The position numbers and the translations under genes were made by a program. From DASQFI01 sp963780895 (GTDB lineage: Bacteria > Acidobacteriota > Vicinamibacteria > Vicinamibacterales > SCN-69-37), in assembly GCA_963780895.1 (NCBI GenBank), contig CAWAEG010000005.1:186001-250000 (forward strand): a stretch of 64,000 nt of DNA, given 5' to 3'. Of the stretch, positions 56,758 to 64,000 are shown in pieces. The notes under the pieces were generated by a model, which saw nothing but the letters and a program-made list of their open reading frames with translations, searched no databases and was not told the origin of the DNA. Each line of letters opens with the position of its first letter. Within the stretch, counting starts at the first letter, position 1.

Positions 56758-58329
56758 ATGACGTCATTCAATCAAGAAGCAGGAGCACGAGAGAATACGA
56801 AACCCCTTGGTTCCGGCCTGGCGGCGGCCCTTGTGCTCGGGGTGTTTTCCGTGGCTCCAGTCGCCGCCCAGGACGCACAGCAGGCCCCGTCCTCTTCTCC
56901 AGGCGCCGCACAAACTCAGGCGGCGTCGGTGACGTGCACATCCAAACCGGGTGAACGGACGCAGTGCAAGGCGGATACGTCGGCAGGTGTCCTTCTGCTG
57001 CGATCGTTTGGGGACGCGCCGTGTCTGCTCGGAAGGACCTGGGGCTACGACCAGAACAGCATCTGGGTGTCGGACGGCTGCAGCGCCGAGTTCGGCACCG
57101 GCTCCGTCGTCCAAGCGCAGACGACGAAGCCCAAGCCCCTCTCGCACATTCCGAACGTCGGCTTTCTGCTCTTCGACGGCGACAAGGGCCAGATCTATTT
57201 CCGGCTTTTCAGCTACGGCCGGTATCTGAATCAGCGGAATCTGGACGACTCCTACGTCGACGCCTTCGGCAACACGAAGGACGTTACGCGACGCCAGGAC
57301 ATCCAGTTGCAGAAGTTCTTCGCGCCGTTCTCGGGGTGGTTCCTCACGCCGAAGATGCGCTACTACCTCTACGTCTGGTCGTCGAACGCCTCGCAGGGCG
57401 ATCCGGCGCAGGTCGTCGGCGCGGGCAACCTGACCTGGAGCTTCAACCGGTTCGTGAGCGTGGGCGTCGGCATCACGTCGCTGCCTGCCGTGCGAAGCAC
57501 GGAGGGTCAGTTCCCGTTCTGGCTCGGCGTGGACGACCGCCTGATTGCCGATGAGTTCTTCCGAGGGTCGTACACCTCCGGCGTCTGGCTCAAAGGCGAG
57601 TTCCATACCAAGCTCAAGTACATGGCGATGTTCGCCAACAACCTGAGCACGCTCGGCGTGAGCGCGGCCCAGCTCGACAACAGGCTCGATACGCAGTCCT
57701 ACGCGGTGCAATGGATGCCGACGACCGGCGAGTTCGGCCTGTGGAACACGTTCGGCGACTACGACGATCACGAGAACGTCGCGACGCGGATCGGCGTGCA
57801 CTACACCCACAGCCTCGAGGAGAGGCAAAGCCAGCCGGGAACCGAAGGCATCGAGAACAGCCAGATCCGGCTGACGGACGGGAGCATCATCTTCACGCCG
57901 GATCTGTTTGGACCTGGCATCACCGTCAACGAAGTGGACTACCGGATGACGAGCGTCGATGCGGGCGTCAAGTACCAGGGCCTGTCGCTCGAGGGCGAGT
58001 ACTACTGGCGCTGGTTGAGCAGCTTCACCGGCGTCAACACGAGCAGCATCGCCAACATCAACGACCATGGCTATCAGCTGCAGGCATCGGGGATGGCGGT
58101 TCCCAAGGTTCTTCAGCTCTACTTCGGCGCCTCGCAGATCTTCGGCCAGCACGGCAACCAGTGGGAAGTGCGAGCCGGCGAGAACTGGTACGTGATGAAG
58201 GAGCGCGGCATTCGCCTCAACGGGGAGTGGATGTACGTGGACCGATCACCTGTGGGATACACGGCCTATCCCTACCCGGTCGGCGCCAGGGGCCATGTGT
58301 TCCACATCAACCTCGAGATGAACTTCTGA
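56758..58329 (+). CDS. DUF3011-containing outer-membrane porin (OprP-like)
   Basis: 523 residues from ATG 56758. A signal peptide ends A-V-A-A-Q. Residues about 55-120 are a DUF3011-type domain with four cysteines (V-T-C-T-S-K-P-G-E-R-T-Q-C, G-D-A-P-C-L-L-G, S-D-G-C-S-A-E-F). From about 135 a long barrel with phosphate-selective-porin (OprO/P) features follows, ending L-E-M-N-F with the C-terminal Phe for BAM insertion. The soluble N-terminal domain in front of a porin is unusual. It would sit in the periplasm or at the barrel mouth. Confidence 0.8.
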   Translation: MTSFNQEAGARENTKPLGSGLAAALVLGVFSVAPVAAQDAQQAPSSSPGAAQTQAASVTCTSKPGERTQCKADTSAGVLLLRSFGDAPCLLGRTWGYDQNSIWVSDGCSAEFGTGSVVQAQTTKPKPLSHIPNVGFLLFDGDKGQIYFRLFSYGRYLNQRNLDDSYVDAFGNTKDVTRRQDIQLQKFFAPFSGWFLTPKMRYYLYVWSSNASQGDPAQVVGAGNLTWSFNRFVSVGVGITSLPAVRSTEGQFPFWLGVDDRLIADEFFRGSYTSGVWLKGEFHTKLKYMAMFANNLSTLGVSAAQLDNRLDTQSYAVQWMPTTGEFGLWNTFGDYDDHENVATRIGVHYTHSLEERQSQPGTEGIENSQIRLTDGSIIFTPDLFGPGITVNEVDYRMTSVDAGVKYQGLSLEGEYYWRWLSSFTGVNTSSIANINDHGYQLQASGMAVPKVLQLYFGASQIFGQHGNQWEVRAGENWYVMKERGIRLNGEWMYVDRSPVGYTAYPYPVGARGHVFHINLEMNF

Positions 58330-58417
58330 TCGACGAGGGCCAATGCGGGCACGCCGATCCTTGGCGAGCCCATCCCCCTCGTCGGCATCGTGGAATACGC
58401 GGCGCTTCCCGGTCGCG

Positions 58418-59737
58418 TTATCGTGCCGGCTTCGTCCCCTTGAACGTGAACTTCTGCGCGCGGAAGCCCGCCTCGACGTCTGCGCCCGCGGCGTTTTTCA
58501 CCGTCGGCCCTGCCGCTTCGGCGACGAAGATGTTCCCGGACGGATCGACCGAGAGGTTGTGCGGCCGGCCGAGCTGACCCGGGCCCACGCCTGGTCCGCC
58601 AAACTCGCTCACGACTTCAAGGTCCGAACGTCTCAACACGGTAATGAAGTGCGAGCCGCCGTCGGCCACGTAGAGATACGTTTGTGGACCGTCGTGCGAG
58701 AAGCCGACCGAAAACGCGGCTTCGTTCCCGCACGGTCGCTTCGGCGTCCAGGTGGCCTGCTCCTGCGGGCCGCACCGTGCGCGAAGGATTCTTTCGGCGA
58801 CGTATTCGCCGTTCTGCCGAAACACCTGAATGCGGTTGTTCGCGCGATCCGCGACGTAGATGAGTCCGTCGCGCGAGCCGGTGATCCCGTGCGGCACGCT
58901 CAGCTGCGGCGGCGGTGCCGCCGGTGGCGGCCCCTGCTGTGCCTGTCCCCCACCTCCACGTCCACCGGCTTCGCCGCGGGCGCCGCCGGCAGCCGCCCCT
59001 CCTGCCGCCGCACCACCGGCCGCTGCGCCGCCGCCTGCGGCAACTCCACCCGCAGCCGCGGCACCACCCGCCGCGCCCCCGGCGGCCGCGCCGCCTCCGC
59101 CGCCACCACCTCGACGCGGCGGATCCTCAGGCTTCTTCCCGTACGCGCCCCAGTGGCGCAGGTATTTGCCCGTCGCGCCGTCGAACACGATGACGCGGCG
59201 GTTGCCGTAGCCGTCGGCGACGAATACTTCGTTGTCGGCCGGATCGACCCAGATCTCCGCTGGCCGTCCCATGAGCGACGTGTCGTTGCTGCCGCCCGTC
59301 TCGTTGAACTTCCCAATGACGAGCGAGACCTGACCCGTGCGGGTGAACTTCACCGTCAGGTTGCTCTCGCGGGCGTTCGTCCAGACGAACCCGTTGTGAT
59401 CGACGAACATGCCGTGGATGGTGCTCCAGTTGCCGTCAGGTCCGCGGGCGTCCCACGACTGGACGAGCTTGCCCTGCGGATCCCACTCGGTGATCCGGCT
59501 GCGGCTCGACGTCCACACATGGCCGCGCGAGTCGGCGAAGATGCCAATCACCTGGCCCCACGACCAGTCAGGCGGAAGGATCGGCCACTTGGGATCGGGC
59601 TCGAACACCGGCACGCCCGGCAGCGCGGCACTGGGCTGCGCGGCTCTTCCCTGTTGCGCGTTTGCACCTGTCGTGAGCGCGCAGAGGCACGTCATCGCCG
59701 CCGCGCCCAGATAGAGCCTGTTGCGTCTCTTCGTCAT
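58418..59737 (-). CDS. NHL-repeat protein with a long Gly/Ala-rich insert
   Basis: 439 residues from ATG 59737 with CAGGAG upstream. Signal peptide ends T-G-A-N-A-Q. NHL/six-bladed beta-propeller repeats: G-H-V-W-T-S-S, N-G-F-V-W-T-N, N-E-V-F-V-A-D-G-Y-G-N-R-R, G-L-I-Y-V-A-D-R-A-N-N-R, Q-T-Y-L-Y-V-A-D, G-N-I-F-V-A-E. This is the family of peptidyl-alpha-hydroxyglycine lyase-like and signalling propellers. Residues about 207-278 are a Gly/Ala/Pro/Gln-rich low-complexity insert interrupting one blade connection. Function unknown; extracytoplasmic. Confidence 0.8.
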   Translation of the reverse strand: MTKRRNRLYLGAAAMTCLCALTTGANAQQGRAAQPSAALPGVPVFEPDPKWPILPPDWSWGQVIGIFADSRGHVWTSSRSRITEWDPQGKLVQSWDARGPDGNWSTIHGMFVDHNGFVWTNARESNLTVKFTRTGQVSLVIGKFNETGGSNDTSLMGRPAEIWVDPADNEVFVADGYGNRRVIVFDGATGKYLRHWGAYGKKPEDPPRRGGGGGGGAAAGGAAGGAAAAGGVAAGGGAAAGGAAAGGAAAGGARGEAGGRGGGGQAQQGPPPAAPPPQLSVPHGITGSRDGLIYVADRANNRIQVFRQNGEYVAERILRARCGPQEQATWTPKRPCGNEAAFSVGFSHDGPQTYLYVADGGSHFITVLRRSDLEVVSEFGGPGVGPGQLGRPHNLSVDPSGNIFVAEAAGPTVKNAAGADVEAGFRAQKFTFKGTKPAR

Positions 59738-59976
59738 CGGGAACTCCTGGGACGTGGGCGTGACGCCCGTCGGGACAGTAGTGTAATGCTGGCGAGAAGA
59801 GCTCGAGAGGCCAAAAGCCTAAAAGGCAGCCTCGCCCACAATCTTCGTTCCCCGCTCGTTACGAACCTGTGAACCATTCTTGAAATCGTCAATTTCCGGC
59901 GCAATCCGTGCGAGGTCCGGGCGGGCTCGGGACTTGCACCAGTGGCCAGGCTACGAGCGAGAGGAGATAGATACCC

Positions 59977-60636
59977 ATGCGCACTCGATTCGTTGTCTTG
60001 CTGATCGGATCGTTTGTGGTTGCCGGAACAGAAGTCCAGGCGCAGACCTGCCGCGGAAGCGTGTCGATTGCACAGCGAGCGCACGGCCTCGTCGATGTCG
60101 GCGCCGCGTTCTCGAAACACGTGAACAGCTACGGCGCGAGCGTCGGCGGCGGATCGGATGCATGGTTCGCCGGCGGCGGCGTTCAGGGATTGCACTACTC
60201 GGATCTGGACGCGCGGACGTGGGCGCTCACGGGCGTCGGCGGCGCGCAGATCGCCACCGACCCGGGTCGATACCTCATGGTCTGTCCGATGGCCGCAGTG
60301 AGTTTCGAACGAGCCAACGCGATCTTCGGCGAAGACATGTCGGCCTCGACGCTGACGACGAACATGGGTGCCGCGGTCGGTGTGAACGCGTTTCAGAGCA
60401 CCGTCGTGTCGCTCGTCCCGACGGCGGGTCTGTTCCTGACGAACGCACGGACGCGGTTCGGACCCGCGACCGAGCGCGTCACGGTCAGCGACACCTTCAC
60501 CACACTCCACGCAGGCGTGGGCGTGCTGATCGGCGAGCGCTCCAGCATCACGCCGCTGTTCATGATCCCGATTGGCCTCGAAGGTGGCGAGACGGCGTTT
60601 TCGCTTACCTACGCCTTCAGCTTCGGACGCCGCTAG
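59977..60636 (+). CDS. Outer-membrane beta-barrel protein
   Basis: 219 residues from ATG 59977 with GAGAGGAG upstream. Signal peptide ends V-Q-A-Q. Strand pattern with G-A-A-F-S-K-H-V-N, G-G-G-S-D-A-W-F-A-G-G-G, T-T-N-M-G-A-A-V-G-V, and a C-terminal F-S-F-G-R. It resembles small OMP-b-brl proteins. No ligand. The 240 bases before it hold only a weak AT-richer leader (59738-59976). Confidence 0.7.
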   Translation: MRTRFVVLLIGSFVVAGTEVQAQTCRGSVSIAQRAHGLVDVGAAFSKHVNSYGASVGGGSDAWFAGGGVQGLHYSDLDARTWALTGVGGAQIATDPGRYLMVCPMAAVSFERANAIFGEDMSASTLTTNMGAAVGVNAFQSTVVSLVPTAGLFLTNARTRFGPATERVTVSDTFTTLHAGVGVLIGERSSITPLFMIPIGLEGGETAFSLTYAFSFGRR

Positions 60637-60651
60637 GCGTCGCACCCTGGA

Positions 60652-60680
60652 GCGGCCGGGTTCCGCACGGACCCGGCCGC
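60652..60680. terminator. Likely Rho-independent-type hairpin after an OMP gene
   Basis: GCGGCCGGGT (60652-60661) pairs perfectly with ACCCGGCCGC (60671-60680) around a nine-base loop. It is 16 bases downstream of the OMP stop. No U tract. Confidence 0.6.
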
Positions 60681-60811
60681 ATCCGGCACGTCGGCTCGAT
60701 CCCGTTTGAGGGCCATATTCTCGCCGAAGGCACGCTGATGGGCCGGTATCAACGGCGGCGTCAACCGCCGGCGTAAAGCCTTCGCCACATCATGTCGATG
60801 ACTTGGACATG

Positions 60812-60919
60812 ATGTTCAGTACCGCCTCCCTGGCTGTGGTCGGTCTGACGGTCGTCGGGACCGTGCTCAATCTTTACTTCCTGCGCAAGCGCGCGCGCGT
60901 CCGGCAACGGGCCGGCTGA
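60812..60919 (+). CDS. Possible small single-span membrane protein
   Basis: 35 residues from ATG 60812 (another ATG at 60809). M-F-S-T-A-S-L-A-V-V-G-L-T-V-V-G-T-V-L then a basic tail with R-K-R-A-R-V-R-Q-R. One helix and positive-inside tail, plausible as a microprotein. No Shine-Dalgarno sequence is clear. It ends ten bases before the convergent gene's stop. Confidence 0.35.
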   Translation: MFSTASLAVVGLTVVGTVLNLYFLRKRARVRQRAG

Positions 60920-60928
60920 CGCGCCACG

Positions 60929-61675
60929 TCACTTGATCGATCCGATGACGCGGCCATCCTGATCGCGGATTTCGCCGGTCTTCGCATCGAAACGCGCGGA
61001 CAGGAAGCCGCCGCTCGCGCCGCGGATCTGCGGACGCGCGTCCTGCGCGCCCGGCGGACCCGATCGCGGATACGCCGTCGTGTTGACCTTCGGCTTCTGA
61101 GCGCCGACGGCTTTGGTGATCTCCGCCACGAGCGTCTTCATGATGTCTGGCTGGCCAGGCGGCTTCTCGAAAATGACATCGAGCGAGACGAGCGTCGCGT
61201 GCGGCGGGACCGGGGGCTTGTGGGTCCTGGTCTGGACCGTGACGCCGGGGCTTGTCACGTCCGGCTTCGACAGGGTGGCCGCGCGATGGCTCCACGTCGT
61301 GATCGTGCCGCTCGTCGGCTCGTACGTCAGATTGGCTGAGCCGTCTGGAAGCGGCAACGGACCTTCTTTGTTGAACCACGCCGTCGCCAGCATGTCGTAA
61401 TCCACGCGAATCGTTCTCGCGGTGACGTTGATGCAGTTCTGCAGAACAGCCTGCGCTTCCGCGGAGGTCGGCCGGCGTCCGGTAAATGTCACGTACAGAC
61501 TGTCGGAGGGACTTCTGGCCTCGCCCGGGGTGAACCGGACGGTGTATTCGAACCCCTTCGTCGGACAGTCGATCCGCCGCTCCGATCCGGGCCTGCTCAG
61601 ACCCCCACCCACGGGACCACAGGAAGTGGCCAGGGCCGCCAGCAGCACGGTCAACGCTCGGGTAGGTCGCAGCAC
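60929..61675 (-). CDS. Predicted lipoprotein of unknown function
   Basis: 248 residues; the signal peptide ends in a lipobox L-A-T-S-C (Cys at about 19). The body has R-F-T-P-G-E-A-R, D-S-L-Y-V-T-F-T-G-R and L-L-D-S-style beta segments, and S-L-D-V-I-F-E-K in the centre. The C-terminal part is a beta-strand-rich tail (F-D-A-K-T-G-E-I-R). No family is recognised with confidence. Confidence 0.65.
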   Translation of the reverse strand: MLRPTRALTVLLAALATSCGPVGGGLSRPGSERRIDCPTKGFEYTVRFTPGEARSPSDSLYVTFTGRRPTSAEAQAVLQNCINVTARTIRVDYDMLATAWFNKEGPLPLPDGSANLTYEPTSGTITTWSHRAATLSKPDVTSPGVTVQTRTHKPPVPPHATLVSLDVIFEKPPGQPDIMKTLVAEITKAVGAQKPKVNTTAYPRSGPPGAQDARPQIRGASGGFLSARFDAKTGEIRDQDGRVIGSIK

Positions 61676-61766
61676 GATGACAAATCTTGCGCGTCTCGAA
61701 TTAGCCTATTGTCCGGTATTTCGGATGTAAAGGCGCTCGCCAAGAGTCCGGGCGCTCTCCAATGGT

Positions 61767-63182
61767 CTACACCGGCTCCGCGAGCGCGCGTTGCGCGGCG
61801 AAGTATCCACACAGGCCGTGCACGCTGACGCCGGGAGGCGTCGAGGCCGAGCAGAGGTACACGCCGCGGATGGGCGTCGCGTAGCGAAGCCAGAGACTGC
61901 GTGCGACCAGGTGGCCGAGATCGTTGACGCCGGCGCCGATGTCGCCGCCGACGAGATTCGCGTTGCGCCGCTCGAGATCGGCCGGCCCGCTCACCGCGCG
62001 AGCCAGAATTCGCTCACGGAACCCGGGAGCGAACCGCTCGATTTGATCTTCGATGCGCGAGAGCATGTCCGCGCTCGACGCGTGCGGCACGTGACAGTAC
62101 GCCCAGACGATGTGCCGGCCCCCGGGCGCGCGCGATCGATCGAAGAGCGTGGGTTGCGCAAGGAGCACGAATGGCCGTGCCGTGGGCGTGCCGTGCCACG
62201 CGTCGTGCTCCGATTGGGCGATCTCACCCATCGTGGCGCCCAGATGCACCGTCCCGGCGAGGCCACATTCGGCGGCCCGCCACGGAATCGGTCCGTCGAG
62301 CGCCCAATCGACTTTGAACGTGCCCATGCCGTAGCGATAGCGCTGGAGGCGGCGGCGATAGCTTTCGGGCAGGCGGTGACCGGCAAGCGCCAGAAACGGC
62401 CTGGGCGTGAGGTCGCACAACACGGCGCGCGCTGGCGGCAGCTCGTCGAGGGAGTGAATCCGCGTGCCGGTCACCACCTGGCCTCCGAGCGCGCACAGGT
62501 GGGCGGCCAGCGCATCGGCCAGCGACTGCGCGCCTCCACGCGGCAGCAACCAGCCGACGACGTGCGCCAACGCGCCCAGGACGAGGCCGAAGGCCGCCGA
62601 TGGCGATCGATCGAGCGGAAGCATGCCGTGCGCCGCGATGCCGGCAAACAGCGCACGTGTGCGTTCGTCGGTGAACGCGGATCGTGCAACTGCCTCTGCC
62701 GACCTCAACGCATGTGCGCCGAATCGGGCGATCACGAAAGGATGGCGAGGCCACGACGGAGGGGCGAGGACCGATCGCTCGAGCCGCGACCATTCGCCCG
62801 CCACGAATCCCAGGAGCGATCGATACGCCCGGCCGTCGCGGCCCAAAGCTGACACCGTTCGATCGAGCGATCGAAACAGGACGGCCGCGCTGCCATCGTC
62901 GAACGGATGCGCCAGCATCACGTCGGGCTCGATCCACTCGAGGCCGTGCGACGCCAGCGGGAGGGTACGGAAAAACGGCGACGCCGCGGCCATCGGATAG
63001 ACCGCGGAACACACATCGTGGAGAAATCCCGGCAGGGTGAGGGGCGCCGACCGCACGCCGCCGCCGATCGTGTCTTCGGCCTCGAACACCGTGACGCGCC
63101 GTCCCGCCTGCGCAAGCACGATCGCGGCCGACAGCCCGTTCGGTCCGGATCCAATCACGATGGCGTCGCCGCTCGGGGCCAC
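61767..63182 (-). CDS. Phytoene-desaturase-like FAD/NAD(P) oxidoreductase
   Basis: About 471 residues from GTG 63182; an ATG at 63236 in frame would overlap the divergent gene. The FAD-binding motif I-V-I-G-S-G-P-N-G-L-S-A-A begins near the N-terminus (G-x-G-x2-G), followed by V-F-E-A-E-D-T-I-G-G-G, the second FAD contact. A C-terminal G-V-Y-L-C-S-A-S-T-P-P-G-V-S-V-H-G motif closes the flavin site. These are marks of the CrtI/carotene-desaturase and related amine-oxidase superfamily. Substrate is unknown. Divergent from the lipase-maturation gene. Confidence 0.85.
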   Translation of the reverse strand: MAPSGDAIVIGSGPNGLSAAIVLAQAGRRVTVFEAEDTIGGGVRSAPLTLPGFLHDVCSAVYPMAAASPFFRTLPLASHGLEWIEPDVMLAHPFDDGSAAVLFRSLDRTVSALGRDGRAYRSLLGFVAGEWSRLERSVLAPPSWPRHPFVIARFGAHALRSAEAVARSAFTDERTRALFAGIAAHGMLPLDRSPSAAFGLVLGALAHVVGWLLPRGGAQSLADALAAHLCALGGQVVTGTRIHSLDELPPARAVLCDLTPRPFLALAGHRLPESYRRRLQRYRYGMGTFKVDWALDGPIPWRAAECGLAGTVHLGATMGEIAQSEHDAWHGTPTARPFVLLAQPTLFDRSRAPGGRHIVWAYCHVPHASSADMLSRIEDQIERFAPGFRERILARAVSGPADLERRNANLVGGDIGAGVNDLGHLVARSLWLRYATPIRGVYLCSASTPPGVSVHGLCGYFAAQRALAEPV

Positions 63183-63216
63183 CCTACAATGAGCATAGTC
63201 GTTCGATGTGCGCGCG

Positions 63217-64000
63217 ATGACGAGCGACGCCTCCACCTACTGGTACTCGCGGTTCGTCTTCGAGCGGGGCCTCGCCCTCATGTACCTCGTCGGATTCGCC
63301 GCCGCCGCGAACCAGTTCGTGCCGCTCCTCGGCGAACGCGGATTACTGCCGGTCGCGCGGTTCACGCAGGCGGTGCCGTTCCGGGCGTCCCCCAGCCTCT
63401 TCTTCTTCTTGCAGTCGGATACGGCCTTCCGGATCGCGGCCTGGTCGGGCATGGTGCTCGCGTTGCTCGTGCTTCTGGATATTCCGCAGCGGCGCGGGAC
63501 GGTGACCGTGGCGATCGTCTGGGCCCTGCTGTGGGTGCTCTATCTCTCGTTCGTGAACGTCGGCCAGACCTTCTACGGATTTGGCTGGGAGTCGCTGCTG
63601 CTCGAAGCCGGCTTTCTGGCGATTTTTCTCGGCGGACGCACCACGCCGCCGTCCGTCTGGCTGACGTGGCTCTGGGCGTGGCTGCTGTTCCGCGTCATGT
63701 TCGGCGCGGGTCTGATCAAGCTGCGCGGCGACTCGTGCTGGCGCGATCTCACCTGCCTCGACTACTACTTCGAAACTCAGCCGATGCCCAACCCGCTGAG
63801 CTGGCACTTCCACTGGATGCCCGCGGCGATCCATCGCGCGGGCGTCGCGTTCAACCACGTCGTCGAGCTCGTCGTGCCGTTCTTCTATTTCACGCCCGCA
63901 CCGCTCTCGTCCCTCGCGGCGCTCATCACGATCGTGTTCCAGCTCGTGCTCATCGTGAGCGGCAATCTGTCGTGGTTGAACTGGCTCACGGTCGTGCTGT
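63217..64000 (+). CDS. Lipase maturation factor family membrane protein (3' truncated)
   Basis: From ATG 63217 the frame is open to the right edge (261 codons seen). M-T-S-D-A-S-T-Y-W-Y-S-R-F-V-F-E-R then several membrane segments (G-L-A-L-M-Y-L-V-G-F-A; V-W-A-L-L-W-V-L-Y; W-L-T-W-L-W-A-W-L-L-F-R-V-M-F-G-A-G-L-I-K-L-R-G-D). The conserved F-Y-G-F-G-W-E-S-L-L-L-E-A-G-F, C-W-R-D-L and Y-Y-F-E-T-Q-P-M-P-N-P-L-S-W match the LMF1-like family, which in animals matures lipases in the ER. In bacteria the role is unknown. Cut by the window end. Confidence 0.85.
   Translation, partial: MTSDASTYWYSRFVFERGLALMYLVGFAAAANQFVPLLGERGLLPVARFTQAVPFRASPSLFFFLQSDTAFRIAAWSGMVLALLVLLDIPQRRGTVTVAIVWALLWVLYLSFVNVGQTFYGFGWESLLLEAGFLAIFLGGRTTPPSVWLTWLWAWLLFRVMFGAGLIKLRGDSCWRDLTCLDYYFETQPMPNPLSWHFHWMPAAIHRAGVAFNHVVELVVPFFYFTPAPLSSLAALITIVFQLVLIVSGNLSWLNWLTVVL

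Overview
The window is high-GC DNA, densely packed on both strands. Its gene families point to an Acidobacteriota bacterium, most likely class Vicinamibacteria. The markers are a large MacB-like duplicated permease without its own ATPase (31161-33832), TonB-dependent receptors with an N-terminal carboxypeptidase-regulatory domain, lipoproteins beginning C-G-G-S-P-T, secreted proteins with a P-D-F-S-G-T-W start, and many Ser/Thr kinases. This placement is inference; there is no rRNA here to fix it.

Layout. 1-13.7 kb is an envelope and polysaccharide region: a UDP-galactopyranose-mutase-like enzyme cut by the left edge, a TIM-barrel isomerase, a radical SAM/SPASM protein, two GT2 glycosyltransferases, three multi-membrane GT39/ArnT-type glycosyltransferases (one with a PA14-like lumenal domain), an SGNH-hydrolase lipoprotein, a VTT/DedA membrane protein and an outer-membrane barrel. 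13.9-17.8 kb holds suhB, an RsbW-like anti-sigma kinase, aroA, aroK and a metallophosphoesterase. 18.1-25.4 kb is a System I cytochrome c maturation operon on the minus strand, in transcription order ccmE, a fused ccmF-ccmH, two unassigned genes, ccmA, ccmB, ccmC, a ccmD-like gene and a 54-codon membrane protein. 25.4-30.9 kb holds maf, a DUF721/DciA gene, a thiolase, a 3-hydroxyacyl-CoA dehydrogenase and recA with a clear sigma70 promoter. 31-46.5 kb is an accessory stretch rich in broken genes (permease, anti-sigma/sigma operon, VOC protein, metallo-beta-lactamase, aspartyl protease/PDZ), mixed with intact genes: an alpha-hydroxy-acid oxidase, DinB, a serine beta-lactamase and a 939-residue ACP/acyl-AMP-ligase/acyltransferase fusion. 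A tRNA-Phe follows, with a decayed small gene beside it. 46.5-64 kb carries two Ser/Thr kinases (one fused to an alpha/beta hydrolase), a TonB receptor, a dual-specificity phosphatase, SUI1, VOC and SRPBCC proteins, a DUF3011-porin, an NHL-repeat protein, a phytoene-desaturase-like oxidoreductase and a lipase-maturation-factor gene cut by the right edge.

Most notable. (1) The cytochrome c system combines a CcmE whose haem-binding His is replaced by Cys (C-x3-Y) with a CcmF-CcmH fusion carrying five clustered cysteines. (2) Two families of palindromic repeats each occur twice; one copy sits in frame inside a glycosyltransferase gene. Three further long palindromes fill gene boundaries. (3) Frameshifts, an internal deletion, a tandem duplication and a nonsense codon concentrate at 28.8-56 kb while the housekeeping block is intact, so real decay must be separated from assembly error. 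(4) There are two striking multidomain fusions: kinase-hydrolase, and ACP-ligase-PlsC.
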